Shown here: positions 14,394 to 23,037 of the stretch, one piece after another
Numbering within the stretch: the stretch's first letter is position 1
Layout: every line of letters begins with the position of its first letter
Source of the DNA: an uncultured Acidimicrobiaceae bacterium
GTDB taxonomy: Bacteria > Actinomycetota > Acidimicrobiia > Acidimicrobiales > RAAP-2
Assembly: GCA_903873395.1 (NCBI GenBank)
Contig: CAIQOJ010000068.1
Span: 1 to 41,975 of the forward strand
Direction: 5' to 3'
Length of the DNA stretch: 41,975 nucleotides
The notes under the pieces: generated by a model
What the model was told of the DNA's origin: nothing
The model's input: the letters and a program-made list of their open reading frames with translations, nothing else
The model's database searches: none
Program-made: the position numbers and the translations under genes

Positions 14394-14765
14394 TCACGCG
14401 GTGGTCGACTGGAGGATCAACCCGTTGCCGTCGGGATCGTCGAAGGTCACGAACCGACCCCACGGAGCCTGGGCGATCTCGCCTTCGATGACAACACCAG
14501 CAGCCCGCAGACGGGCGACGTCGCCTTCCAGGTCATCGCTCTCCAGCACCGTTCCTTTGGTCGACCCGGCGGGCATGGTCTCGAACCAGGTCACCAGGGT
14601 GATCGACGTCGATCCCCCCTTCGGGCGAACGCGGACCCACCGACGGTCAGGGCCCATAGGCGTGTCGTCGAGCAGATCGAATCCAAGCGTGGCGACGTAG
14701 AAGGCCAGAGCCCGATCAACATCCGCAACGGGAAGGGACAACAGCTGAATCCCGGTGATTCCCAT
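14394..14765 (-). CDS. VOC-family glyoxalase-like protein
   Basis: 123 residues. IQLLSLPVADVDRALAFYVATLGFDLLDD opens the first beta-alpha-beta unit. RRWVRVRPKGGSTSITLVTWFE, the helix DDLEGDVARLRAAGVVIEG and FVTFDDPDGNGLILQ close the fold. The terminal metal Glu is replaced by Gln (LILQ), as in many members that bind ligands without glyoxalase activity. It is 7 bp from the FKBP gene upstream and 10 bp from the methyltransferase downstream, so it is mid-operon. Confidence 0.82.
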   Translation of the reverse strand: MGITGIQLLSLPVADVDRALAFYVATLGFDLLDDTPMGPDRRWVRVRPKGGSTSITLVTWFETMPAGSTKGTVLESDDLEGDVARLRAAGVVIEGEIAQAPWGRFVTFDDPDGNGLILQSTTA

Positions 14766-14772
14766 GGTCGGT

Positions 14773-15318
14773 TCAGTTGATCTTCACGAGATCGACGATG
14801 AACACCAAGGTGTCGTTGGCGGCGATTCCTGCTCCTGGTGAGTTGGCCCCATAGGCCTGGTCAGCCGGGATCACGAGCTCGCGGCGGCCACCCGCCTGCA
14901 TCCCCACGACGCCGTTATCCCAGCCGGCGATGACCTGGCCTTGCCCCAACCCGAAGTTGAACGGCTGGCCGCGGTCCCAGGAAGCATCGAACTGCTGCTT
15001 GTTCGCATAGGAGTAACCGACGTATTGGACCGTCACATTGTCGCCCGGCTTGGCTTTGGGTCCGGTCCCCACGATGAGGTCGGTCACTTGGAGCGTCGTC
15101 GGTGGAGGCCCAGACGGCACAACCACCGTGGGCTTGGTCCCAAAGGTCCCTGCCGGCGATGGATCGGCGACCGGCTCGGTGCCGACCGATTGCGTCGGTG
15201 CCGTCGCCGGCAACGTCGATGTGGTCACCGACGAGGACGAACTAGATGAACAGGCGGCCAGACTGACACCGGAAGCGAGAGCAACGGCGGCCAGCATGAT
15301 GGGGCGAAGTCGCGTCAT
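14773..15318 (-). CDS. FKBP-type peptidyl-prolyl isomerase lipoprotein
   Basis: 181 residues from ATG 15318. The start MTRLRPIMLAAVALASGVSL with lipobox LAAC marks a lipoprotein. A Ser/Thr-rich linker follows. The FKBP domain spans about residues 75-181: TLQVTDLIVGTGPKAKPGDNV, VQYVGYSY, QFDASWDRGQPFNFGLG, QVIAGWDNGVVGMQAGGRRE, and the end VIPADQAYG...DTLVFIVDLVKI. The key aromatic and Asp residues of the prolyl isomerase pocket are present. It should fold exported proteins on the outer face of the membrane. TACCTT on the minus strand (15326-15331), seven bases before the ATG, suggests a leaderless start. Confidence 0.9.
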   Translation of the reverse strand: MTRLRPIMLAAVALASGVSLAACSSSSSSSVTTSTLPATAPTQSVGTEPVADPSPAGTFGTKPTVVVPSGPPPTTLQVTDLIVGTGPKAKPGDNVTVQYVGYSYANKQQFDASWDRGQPFNFGLGQGQVIAGWDNGVVGMQAGGRRELVIPADQAYGANSPGAGIAANDTLVFIVDLVKIN

Positions 15319-15325
15319 GGAGCAA

Positions 15326-15331
15326 AAGGTA
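15326..15331 (-). promoter_or_regulatory. Leaderless -10 for FKBP operon
   Basis: Reads TACCTT on the minus strand, seven bases before ATG 15318. Confidence 0.35.
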
Positions 15332-15385
15332 GTCGCGGAGCACTGCACAGGCGTGTGCACGCCCATCTCTCCTCCCGCCGGCCCT

Positions 15386-16717
15386 TCAGGCTTCCGCCCC
15401 GCCCAACGGATGATCACCCGATGGAGCTGCATCGAACGGACCGTGCTCGGCCAGCCACGCTGCTTCAGCCATGAAGGCCACCTCACGGAGTGGTCGACCA
15501 AGGAGCGCCGACGCGCGCTCTACATCGTCGAACTCCGCTTTGGCCCGCCCAGGTCCCACCTTCACTCGGATCGATGCACCCTCGACATCCACGGTGACGA
15601 ACGACCGAGGCGAAGGCCAGCGCTCCCCGTAGAGTGCCCGCACCCCCAACGTCCCCGTTTCCGAACGCAGCACAGCCCGCAGGTGGGGTGCCATCACGGG
15701 ATCGCACAACACATGCACAACATGCCCGGGACGACCCTTCTTCATCACCACCGGAGTCAACCAGGCGTCGTGCGCACCGGCATCGATGAGTTTGGACACG
15801 GCGTGGCCAAGCTGCTCGCCGGTGACATCATCCACCGTCGCTTCGAGCTGGACGACCGGCTGACCAGGGCCCGGATCACCTTGGAAACCAGGGTGTCCGT
15901 CAACATCACGTCGACCACCGACTTCCACGTCCCCGATGACGACCTGCGTGCAATTGGGAAGCTCTGGGAGATCCCGGGATCCGGCACCGAACCCGTGTGA
16001 GGTGACTCGCATGGCGGGCAATGGTCCAAAACCCGAGGCCAATGCAGCCAGCAGTGCAGCCCCTGTCGGCGTGGTCAACTCCAGATCGATGTCTCGCCCC
16101 CACGTGGGTGCACCTGCGGCAGCCAACAGGCCGACGACCGCGGGTGCGGGATTGGGCAACACGCCATGGGCCGCCCGAATGCTGCCCGTCCCGGTGGCCA
16201 CCGAACTGGACCGGACCTCGTCGACGCCCAGGATCTCGAGAGCCGCCGCCGTACCGACCACGTCGACAATGGTGTCGTGGCCACCCACTTCGTGGAAGTG
16301 GACCTGATCGATAGGACGACGATGCAGTCGTGCTTCGACCTCGGCCAGAGCGGCAAAAGTAGCCAGGGAGCGCATCGCCACCCTCTCGGGAAGTCTGGCC
16401 TGCTCGACCAGTCCGACAATGTGGGCATAGGTGCGAACGACCACGTGATCGTGGACGGTCACGATGGCCCTGCTGGCGGCAATACCGCCTCGCAGCACCG
16501 GCTCGACGTCGAGAGCCCAGCCATCGAAAGGAAGCCGGCCGAGGAGCTCCACCACCTCGTCGAGGTCGGCGCCGGCATCGATCAAGCTGCCCAGGGCCAT
16601 GTCTCCGGCGATTCCGGCAAAACAATGGAACCAGGCAGTCCTGTTGGTGCCCGGCCGAGAGCGACTGCTCTCCGTGCCATCCCTGTCACTCGAGTCGCCT
16701 GCTGTCCTGGCGTTCAC
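15386..16717 (-). CDS. larC: LarC, nickel insertion protein for the nickel-pincer cofactor
   Basis: 443 residues, a single-polypeptide LarC (some species split it). The start GTG 16717 overlaps the larB stop as GTGA. The first 30 residues are a hydrophilic extension; the family begins TAWFHCFAGIAGDMALGSLIDAGAD. Then come VHFHEVGGHDTIVDVVGTAAALE, the ELTTPTGAALLAAL segment, and the C-terminal part with QLEATVDDVTGEQLGHAVSKL, MKKGRPGHVVHVLC and the SETGTLGVR region. LarC inserts nickel into the dithio-pincer nucleotide in a CTP-dependent reaction. LarE and a lactate racemase (LarA) are not in the window. Confidence 0.93.
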   Translation of the reverse strand: MNARTAGDSSDRDGTESSRSRPGTNRTAWFHCFAGIAGDMALGSLIDAGADLDEVVELLGRLPFDGWALDVEPVLRGGIAASRAIVTVHDHVVVRTYAHIVGLVEQARLPERVAMRSLATFAALAEVEARLHRRPIDQVHFHEVGGHDTIVDVVGTAAALEILGVDEVRSSSVATGTGSIRAAHGVLPNPAPAVVGLLAAAGAPTWGRDIDLELTTPTGAALLAALASGFGPLPAMRVTSHGFGAGSRDLPELPNCTQVVIGDVEVGGRRDVDGHPGFQGDPGPGQPVVQLEATVDDVTGEQLGHAVSKLIDAGAHDAWLTPVVMKKGRPGHVVHVLCDPVMAPHLRAVLRSETGTLGVRALYGERWPSPRSFVTVDVEGASIRVKVGPGRAKAEFDDVERASALLGRPLREVAFMAEAAWLAEHGPFDAAPSGDHPLGGAEA

Positions 16718-17499
16718 GGGAGCATCCGGGCCAGTGCACACGCCGCCCCGAACCCGTTGTCGATGCCGACGACCGTGATGCCGGCTGCACACGATGCGTG
16801 CATCGCCAACAAGGCGGTCACCCCCTCGAGGGCGGCGCCATAGCCCGTGCTGGTGGGTATGGCCACCACTGGCGCAGGGGTGATTCCTCCGACCAGGCTG
16901 GCCAAGGCACCTTCCATTCCGGCGACAACGACGACGGCATCGACGTCGGCCAGCTCATCGGCCGAGGCCAACAAGCGGTGGACCCCAGCCACCCCACAGT
17001 CGGGCAGGAGTACCGGTTCCAGTCCCAATGCCGTGAGCGTTGCCTGGCACTCCCGGGCCACAGGAAGATCCGACGTCCCAGCAGTGATCACCAGAGTCCG
17101 GTGCGATCGAGGGGAAGCACGGCGCCAGACCGCGGTCGCCAGTTCGCCGCGTGATCGGTCCGCTCCGGTGGCGGGCCCGGTCACGGTGACTACGGACCCG
17201 GGGTGCTCTCTCACCACAAGGGCCAGCTGATCAGCATCGGCCCGAGTCAAGATCACCGGCGGACCATCGCTGAGCGGATCTCCGAGAAGTTCACCCACGA
17301 TGGCAGAGCACTGCTCAGCCGTCTTTCCCTGTGCATAGACGGCTTCGGGAAGACCCTGGCGCAGGTGGCGATGGTGGTCGACCTTGGCGAATCCCAGGTC
17401 GGCAAATGGCAGACGACGAAGGAGCTGGACGGCGTCGTCAGGCGTGCAGGCACCAGTGCGCACATCCTCGAGAAGGCGCTGCAGCGCAAGTTCATCCAT
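16714..17499 (-). CDS. larB: LarB, pyridinium-3,5-biscarboxylate mononucleotide synthase
   Basis: 261 residues from ATG 17499. It has an N-terminal helical region (LEDVRTGACTPDDAVQLLRRLPF, then DHHRHLRQGLPEAVYAQGKT) and a PurE-like Rossmann domain: VITAGTSDLPVARECQATL, LLPDCGVAGVHRLLA, DAVVVVAGMEGALASLVGG and VAIPTSTGYGAALEG. LarB carboxylates and hydrolyses nicotinic acid adenine dinucleotide to make the pincer precursor. It is fused translationally to larC by a 4-base overlap. The start codon is 23 bp from that of pheA, with a shared AT-containing core as likely -10 on both strands. Confidence 0.93.
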   Translation of the reverse strand: MDELALQRLLEDVRTGACTPDDAVQLLRRLPFADLGFAKVDHHRHLRQGLPEAVYAQGKTAEQCSAIVGELLGDPLSDGPPVILTRADADQLALVVREHPGSVVTVTGPATGADRSRGELATAVWRRASPRSHRTLVITAGTSDLPVARECQATLTALGLEPVLLPDCGVAGVHRLLASADELADVDAVVVVAGMEGALASLVGGITPAPVVAIPTSTGYGAALEGVTALLAMHASCAAGITVVGIDNGFGAACALARMLP

Positions 17500-17506
17500 G
17501 ATGTTC

Positions 17507-17514
17507 ACTATCCT
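17507..17514. promoter_or_regulatory. Overlapping divergent -10 elements for larBC and pheA
   Basis: The core ACTATCCT gives GATAGT on the minus strand (17507-17512), seven bases before larB ATG, and TATCCT on the plus strand (17509-17514), eight bases before pheA ATG. Neither gene has a usable Shine-Dalgarno sequence in the 23-bp gap. Both look leaderless and would compete for polymerase. Confidence 0.45.
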
Positions 17515-17522
17515 GCCTCTCC

Positions 17523-18500
17523 ATGGCCTCTGACGCATCTCCGGAGCCGACCACGGCGACAACGCTGCGGATCGGCTACCTCGGACCTGAGGGCACGTTC
17601 ACCGAAGAGGCCCTGCTGTCCGAGCCGGACTACGCCGCGGCAGACATCGTGGCCTTCGGCTCTTTGGTCGACGTCCTGGAGGCTGTGAAGGGTGGACAGG
17701 TCGACCTGGGTTTCGTGCCCTTGGAGAACGCCATCGAGGGCACCGTCCGCGACATCCTGGACAGCCTGGTCCTCGACTTCGAGCTGCGCATCCAGCGTGA
17801 GCTCGTGCTCGATGTCCATCTCCACCTGATGGCAGCCCCGAACACGGCGCTGGCTGACATCGAGCGGGTGGCCTCGATCCCCGTGGCAACAGCTCAGTGC
17901 CGGCGCTTCCTGACCGAGGTCCTCCCGGGTGTCGAGACGATGGCCACCAACTCCACTGCTGATGCCGCCCGCCTCCTCGGCCAAGGTGATCCCACGCTGA
18001 CCGACCGACCGACGGCTGCCATCGCTCCCCGTCTGGCGGCCGAACTCTATGGCCTGAACATCCTGGCCGAGCGGGTGGAGGATCATCCCGACAACCAGAC
18101 CCGGTTCATCGCCGTGGCCCGAACGGGTATCCCGGCACCCACTGGTCATGATCGGACCAGCATCGCTTGCTTCCAGCGAGCCGACCAACCCGGCAGCCTG
18201 TATGCCATCCTCGGGCACTTCGCAGCCAGGAACATCAACCTCACGAAGTTGGAATCGCGGCCGACCAAACGGGCATTGGGCGACTACTGCTTCATCATCG
18301 ACTTCGAGGGCCACGTCGGTGACGCGGTGGTGGCGGACTGCCTGCGTGACCTCCAAGCCGATGTAGCCGGGGTCAAGTTCCTCGGCTCCTATCCAGCGGC
18401 CGGAGAGGCGGGCGAGGCGATCCGGGCAGAAGCCCATGAATCACACCGACGGGCCGCCGAATGGATGGACGATCTCCATCAAGAAATTGTGACTGACTGA
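17523..18500 (+). CDS. pheA: Prephenate dehydratase
   Basis: 325 residues. The catalytic domain covers about residues 16-200: RIGYLGPEGTFTEEAL, VDLGFVPLENAIEGTV, and the catalytic Thr in HPDNQTRFIAVAR. The regulatory ACT domain covers about 213-290, with QPGSLYAILGHFAARNINL and LTKLESRP, the Phe-binding ESRP motif. It converts prephenate to phenylpyruvate, the committed step of phenylalanine synthesis, with feedback inhibition by phenylalanine. There is no chorismate mutase domain, as usual in actinobacteria. The end is a helical tail of 30 residues. Confidence 0.95.
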   Translation: MASDASPEPTTATTLRIGYLGPEGTFTEEALLSEPDYAAADIVAFGSLVDVLEAVKGGQVDLGFVPLENAIEGTVRDILDSLVLDFELRIQRELVLDVHLHLMAAPNTALADIERVASIPVATAQCRRFLTEVLPGVETMATNSTADAARLLGQGDPTLTDRPTAAIAPRLAAELYGLNILAERVEDHPDNQTRFIAVARTGIPAPTGHDRTSIACFQRADQPGSLYAILGHFAARNINLTKLESRPTKRALGDYCFIIDFEGHVGDAVVADCLRDLQADVAGVKFLGSYPAAGEAGEAIRAEAHESHRRAAEWMDDLHQEIVTD

Positions 18501-18558
18501 CGCGGTAACTTTCGGATTGCCGCGGCGTCGCTCACCCCAACTACCCTGTCGGATGCCA

Positions 18559-18646
18559 GGAGGGATGGCAGAGCGGACGAATGCACGGCTCTTGAAAAGC
18601 CGCGAGGTGCAAGCCTCCGGGGGTTCGAATCCCCCTCCCTCCGCCA
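18559..18646 (+). tRNA. tRNA-Ser (anticodon UGA), CCA encoded
   Basis: Acceptor arm GGAGGGA (18559-18565) pairs with TCCCTCC (18636-18642), followed by discriminator G and genomic CCA (18644-18646). The anticodon stem is CGGCT/AGCCG around loop CTTGAAA, so the anticodon is UGA, reading UCA/UCG/UCU. A long variable arm and T-arm GGGGGTTCGAATCCCCC are present, as expected for class II tRNA-Ser. Confidence 0.97.
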
Positions 18647-18674
18647 AGATGAGTACGCATCAAGAAGGAGCCTG

Positions 18675-19886
18675 ATGACTGCCGGAGCCGACAACGACCG
18701 CACCACGGATCGTCACGGCACCACGTCACCGAAACTGCTGCCTGGCGGCCAGGATCTCTCGACCTGGGTCACCCTCTTCTACGACCTCGTGTTCGTGGCC
18801 GCCATCCTCATCTTCACGAAGGCCGTTGAGCACGTCCACCCCCAGACGGGCGTCCTTTGGATCGTTGGTGTGTTTGCGGCCACCTGGTGGGTCTGGTTCT
18901 CCTCCACCCTGCTGATGCACCGGTTCCACCAATCCGACCTGATTCACCGCCTTCTCCTGTTGTTCCAGATGCTCGTCATCGTGCTGATGGCCATGGAAGC
19001 TCGTGTGTCCTTCGATCACGAAGCATCGCTCATCGGCTTCGAGTTCGGCCTGCTCCTCCTGTCCATCGCCGCCATGTATGCACGTGCTGGCTACGGCAGA
19101 CACGCCGCATCCGAGGCAGGGGCAGCCCGTCAGTTGGCCGCCGTCAATCTGGCTGCTGCGGTTATCTGTCTGATCGGTTCGCTCACTCCTCAGCCCTATC
19201 GACTGATCATCAACCTTGTCGGCATCATCATCGTCACAACGGGCAGCGCCTCGGTGTGGCGTTCGCTCAGCCTCTTCACCACCCAGGACGAAGAGCACTT
19301 CCTCGAACGTATGGGTGCCTTCACCCTGATCGTGTGCGGTGAAGCCTTCATCGAGACCGCCTTGGCCGTCAGCGGCGCCAGCATTGAGTCCATCGACGTC
19401 TGGTCACTCATGTTCGAGTTCGTCCTGGTATTCGCCCTGTTCTCGAGCTACTTCGAGGACGTGCCCTGGGCTGGCATCCACCCCAACCGGTTCGGCGGTT
19501 GGTCGGGACTACACCTGTTCGCCCAAGTCTCGATCGCCGCAACAGCGGTCAGTGCCACGAAGTTGATAGGCGACCACACCGGAGAGCCCCTCCCCGACAG
19601 TGAGATCATCCGGCTCACCATCCCGCTTGTCGCCTTCTACTTAGCGCTGTCAGGGATCGACGCCTGCTCAAGACGCAGGCCCTATGCGCCGGTCCTCAAG
19701 GTCCATGCTGCAACTTCCGTTCTCGTTCTCATCGTCGGCGTCATGGCGTGGTTCATCCCCTGGGTCCACCTGGCCGAGACCCTGCCCATGCTCGACGTGA
19801 TCGCCATACTCCACCTCATCGCCATCGACCGTGTCCGGGAACGAACCGGCGTGGTCGATCGCGAAGAGTTGGCCGTTCGGACCTGA
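18675..19886 (+). CDS. Low-temperature-requirement protein A (LtrA)-family membrane protein
   Basis: 403 residues with about ten membrane helices. LtrA hallmarks are STWVTLFYDLVFVAAIL near the N-terminus (the F-Y-D-L-V-F motif) and AFTLIVCGEAFIETALAV (the G-E-x-F-I-x-T motif). Listeria LtrA gave the family its name, from cold growth mutants; the biochemical role is unknown. ATG 18675 follows GAAGGAG by six bases. It lies 28 bp beyond the tRNA and may read through from it, though its own ribosome-binding site is good. Confidence 0.87.
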   Translation: MTAGADNDRTTDRHGTTSPKLLPGGQDLSTWVTLFYDLVFVAAILIFTKAVEHVHPQTGVLWIVGVFAATWWVWFSSTLLMHRFHQSDLIHRLLLLFQMLVIVLMAMEARVSFDHEASLIGFEFGLLLLSIAAMYARAGYGRHAASEAGAARQLAAVNLAAAVICLIGSLTPQPYRLIINLVGIIIVTTGSASVWRSLSLFTTQDEEHFLERMGAFTLIVCGEAFIETALAVSGASIESIDVWSLMFEFVLVFALFSSYFEDVPWAGIHPNRFGGWSGLHLFAQVSIAATAVSATKLIGDHTGEPLPDSEIIRLTIPLVAFYLALSGIDACSRRRPYAPVLKVHAATSVLVLIVGVMAWFIPWVHLAETLPMLDVIAILHLIAIDRVRERTGVVDREELAVRT

Positions 19887-20298
19887 GAGGCCGGCCAGCA
19901 CATCAGACCGGCGCATCAGACCGGCGCATCAGACCTACGACCGGCCGGCGACCGATCAGTGATTATGTCGTGGGGGAAGGACCCGGGATCCGAACGCCTC
20001 ATCAACGATCAGTCAATGGAAGGCGCAGCGCCGTCTGCTAAACGCTCCTGCACCAGGTACCAGTGTGCGGTCAGCGACACAGAGTGTTCTCAGAGGAACT
20101 CGGGCCGACCTAGCAGTTACCGCTTCGGACCTTCACGAGAACGCTGCCCACCTGATGCCAACCAGTGGTCGAGATGGTTCGTCGTGGCCAAGCAGGGCAC
20201 CTCGTCCACTGCATCACAACGCCACCGGACGTCTTCCGCCAAGGCCTAGTACCGGGAACAACCAAGCCGATTGGCTGGTGCAGTCCCGGCAGCGCCAA
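19887..20298. other. Gene-free interval with 13-bp tandem repeat
   Basis: About 410 bases between the LtrA stop and the coxIII stop. Positions 19901-19939 are three 13-bp units (CATCAGACCGGCG twice, then CATCAGACCTACG), flanked by GGCCGGCC-type sequence. Around 19970-20060 there is a tRNA-like look that does not fold. No reading frame looks coding. Confidence 0.6.
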
Positions 20299-21021
20299 TC
20301 AGACGAAGAACCCTCCGACGATAGCCAGGACGCTGGTGGAGATAGCGATCCACACACCGAACATCCGCATGATGCGCACCCGGTGGAATGTCCCGCCTTG
20401 GTAGCGACCCTTGGCCGCCCTGGTCCACAGACCCGTCAGGATGAAGCCCATGAGTAGGAGGTGAGCCAAGGTCGAGCCCATGAAGAACTCATACACCGAG
20501 GCATACCCGCCATCAACCGTCGTGAACGGCAGTACCTGGAACTGGAGGATCTGCACGACGATCGCAGCGATCATGAAGACGAGAGCCGCAAGGGCGGGGC
20601 CAGATACGGCACTCTTGGCCGCCTTTCGGCGAGATGCGCTCTCCGCGGCCCAGACGAACAGTGCCGAGATGATCGCGAGCGACATGATGATCATCGGATG
20701 CCAAATGGATGCCTTGGCCACAGGACCGATCAGCGGATTGCCTAGGCCGTCCACGCAGTTTGCCGACGCCGTGCACTTCGCAGCGTTCCACATTCCATTG
20801 GAGTCAAGAGTCCGAAGGTAGAACCAGGCGAATACCTCGAGAATGAGGATGACCAGGTCGCCGCCGATGAACAACCAGATCATCAGGCGTTCCTTCTTAT
20901 CGCGCTCACCGGCGGACTCGTGCTCCCCGCCAGGATTCTCCGCGCCCTCAACCGCTGGGAGGTACTCGTGATGGTGCTCGCCACCGTCGGTGGATTCGTG
21001 CTCAGACGTAGTCAACGACAT
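20299..21021 (-). CDS. ctaE: Cytochrome c oxidase subunit III-like protein
   Basis: 240 residues. After a hydrophilic N-terminus of 45 residues, five membrane helices follow: MIWLFIGGDLVILILEVFAW, WHPMIIMSLAIISALFVWAA, ALAALVFMIAAIVVQILQF, EFFMGSTLAHLLLMGFILTGLW and FGVWIAISTSVLAIVGGFF. The conserved Glu in EVFAWFYLR is present. Canonical subunit III has seven helices; this is a shortened form, like the five-helix subunit III of ba3/aa3-type actinobacterial complexes. ATG 21021 overlaps the coxI TGA by one base, so it is translationally coupled. It is the last gene of the oxidase unit. Confidence 0.83.
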   Translation of the reverse strand: MSLTTSEHESTDGGEHHHEYLPAVEGAENPGGEHESAGERDKKERLMIWLFIGGDLVILILEVFAWFYLRTLDSNGMWNAAKCTASANCVDGLGNPLIGPVAKASIWHPMIIMSLAIISALFVWAAESASRRKAAKSAVSGPALAALVFMIAAIVVQILQFQVLPFTTVDGGYASVYEFFMGSTLAHLLLMGFILTGLWTRAAKGRYQGGTFHRVRIMRMFGVWIAISTSVLAIVGGFFV

Positions 21022-22976
21022 CAGCTAGCCCCTCCGCCACTTGTGGATTCAGATGCACCTGCTGGCACCAGTTCAGGTTCCGGCGCTGCACTCGGCTGAT
21101 TCTGGCCGTCCGGCACGCCCTCACCGTAGGTATAGGGATCTGAGGTCACGACAGGATCCACCAAGAAATTCTCCAAAGGCACCGGTGTCTGCACCTTCCA
21201 CTCGAGAGACTTTGCGTGCCATGGGTTGGCCGGAGCGATCTTGCCATTTCGCCACGAGACGATGATGGCGGCCAGAAGGATCATCCATCCGAGCATCAAG
21301 AAGTACGCGCCGATGGTTGACATCTGATTTGCCCGCAGGAAGATCGGGTCGTAGAAGGCGATACGCCGAGGCATGCCCTGGAAACCTTCCCAGAACTGGC
21401 CGAAGTAGGTGACCTGGAATGCGATGGCGATGAACCAGAACGCCGTCTTGCCGATGCGCTCGTTCAACATGCGACCCGTCATCTTCGGGAACCAGTAACA
21501 GACCGCTCCAGTGGCGGCGATCATGGCGCCACCCAGCAGCGTGTAGTGGAAGTGGGCCGTGGTGAACATGTTTCCGTGGAAGAACTGATCGGCGGGGACA
21601 TCGGACAGGTAGATGCCGGTCACGCCACCGATGATGAAGTTCCAGAGGAAGAGATAGAGGAAGTACATCGGAAGCCTGGCCCAGATGCTGCCCTTCCAGA
21701 TCGTGCCGATGAGGACGAGGAAGATGACGCCCGTGGGGATCGAGATCAACTCCGTGGTGAGCATGAACGGCGTCGCCAGGTTCGGAGCCCATCCGGTAGT
21801 GAACATGTGGTGAGCCCAGACCATGATGGCCAGCGAACCGATACCCACGAAGGCAGCCACCGCAGCCTTGTAGGCGAACACAGGCTTTCGGGAGAACGTA
21901 CTGGCGATCTCCATGAGCGCCGCCGTTCCGGGGAGGAGGATCACGTAGACCTCAGGGTGGCCCATCGTCCAGAACACGTTCTCCCAGAGCCAGCCCGCAC
22001 CGCCAAGCTGGTTCACGAAGAACGAGGTGCCCGTAGCGCGGTCGGTAATCATCATCGACATGGCGGTGAGAAACGCCGGCATGGCGTAGAGGCCCAGCGC
22101 TGCGCTGACCACCGATCCCCAGGCGAAGATCGGGACTCGGGACATCGTCATGCCCTTGGCCCGCATCGTCGACACAGTGACGATGGTGTTGATACCAGCA
22201 ACGGTCACCGAGACTCCGGCGAAGGTGATGATGCAGATGGCAAAGGCGTCCATGGCCGGAGGTGCCTGCACGGACAAGGGTGCGTAGGTCGTCCAACCGG
22301 TGTCGACGCCGCCGAGCACGAAGGTGGCCAGCAGAGGGGGGACCGCCGAGACGACAACCCACAGGCTCATCGCGTTCAAGCGAGGGAAGGCCATGTCCTT
22401 GGCGCCGATCATGATCGGCAGGATGAAGTTGGCGAACGGCCCGGACACCATGATGATGGTGGCGATGATCATGATCATCCCGTGGATGGTCACGATGTTG
22501 TTGTAGGTGCCTGGGCTGAGGAACGACGAGTGTGCGGTGATCAGCTGGGTGCGGATCATCATGGCCAACGTGCCACCGATGGCGAACAGCACCATCACGA
22601 GGACGAAGTACTGAGTCCCCACAACCTTGTGGTCGGTGCAGTACTTCCAGTACCGAGCCGCGCCCTGGCCGACGCCTGCGCCGTAGAGCTCGTCCTCGCG
22701 GGTGGAGTCCTTTCCGACCACCCATCGGAACGGGGCGTTGAACGTGCCAATGCCGATGTTGAAACCGATGACCCAACAGGTCAGGGTGACCGTGACGACC
22801 ATGTCCGATCCCCAATTTGAACCCTGGAGCAGCGCGTGGGAGATGACCCAGCCGATGGCGGCGAGCACCACTCCGGCGATCAGTCCAACCAAGGCGTTCT
22901 GGCGTCGGTAGAGACCTCCGGCTTTGGGGCCGAGCGGGGTGTCTTCGAGCAGCAGAGGTGCGGTGGCAATGCTCAC
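21021..22976 (-). CDS. ctaD: Cytochrome c oxidase subunit I
   Basis: 651 residues from GTG 22976; GGAAGG is upstream. It carries TIHGMIMIIATIIM (heme a ligand His), FWTMGHPEVYVILLP (CuB His, D-channel Glu and the cross-linked Tyr), VFAYKAAVAAFVGIG (K-channel Lys), WAHHMFTTGW (CuB His pair), and MFTTAHFHYTLLGG (heme ligands). AKDMAFPRLN gives the D-channel Asp. All key A-family residues are present, so it should be a proton-pumping oxidase. Two helices lie ahead of the standard twelve, and an Ala/Pro-rich tail ends the protein. It works with the CoxII and CoxIII neighbours. Confidence 0.96.
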   Translation of the reverse strand: MSIATAPLLLEDTPLGPKAGGLYRRQNALVGLIAGVVLAAIGWVISHALLQGSNWGSDMVVTVTLTCWVIGFNIGIGTFNAPFRWVVGKDSTREDELYGAGVGQGAARYWKYCTDHKVVGTQYFVLVMVLFAIGGTLAMMIRTQLITAHSSFLSPGTYNNIVTIHGMIMIIATIIMVSGPFANFILPIMIGAKDMAFPRLNAMSLWVVVSAVPPLLATFVLGGVDTGWTTYAPLSVQAPPAMDAFAICIITFAGVSVTVAGINTIVTVSTMRAKGMTMSRVPIFAWGSVVSAALGLYAMPAFLTAMSMMITDRATGTSFFVNQLGGAGWLWENVFWTMGHPEVYVILLPGTAALMEIASTFSRKPVFAYKAAVAAFVGIGSLAIMVWAHHMFTTGWAPNLATPFMLTTELISIPTGVIFLVLIGTIWKGSIWARLPMYFLYLFLWNFIIGGVTGIYLSDVPADQFFHGNMFTTAHFHYTLLGGAMIAATGAVCYWFPKMTGRMLNERIGKTAFWFIAIAFQVTYFGQFWEGFQGMPRRIAFYDPIFLRANQMSTIGAYFLMLGWMILLAAIIVSWRNGKIAPANPWHAKSLEWKVQTPVPLENFLVDPVVTSDPYTYGEGVPDGQNQPSAAPEPELVPAGASESTSGGGAS

Positions 22977-23037
22977 GATCGCGCCCTTCCTTCCATCCCT
23001 GCAGTACTGCAGGCGAGATCCTTCACATTCACGGGAC

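Noticed and set aside
21546-22820. 424-codon plus-strand frame opposite coxI
   Set aside because: Antisense shadow of ctaD, dominated by Asp/His/Arg/Gly; coxI ligand motifs on the other strand settle it.
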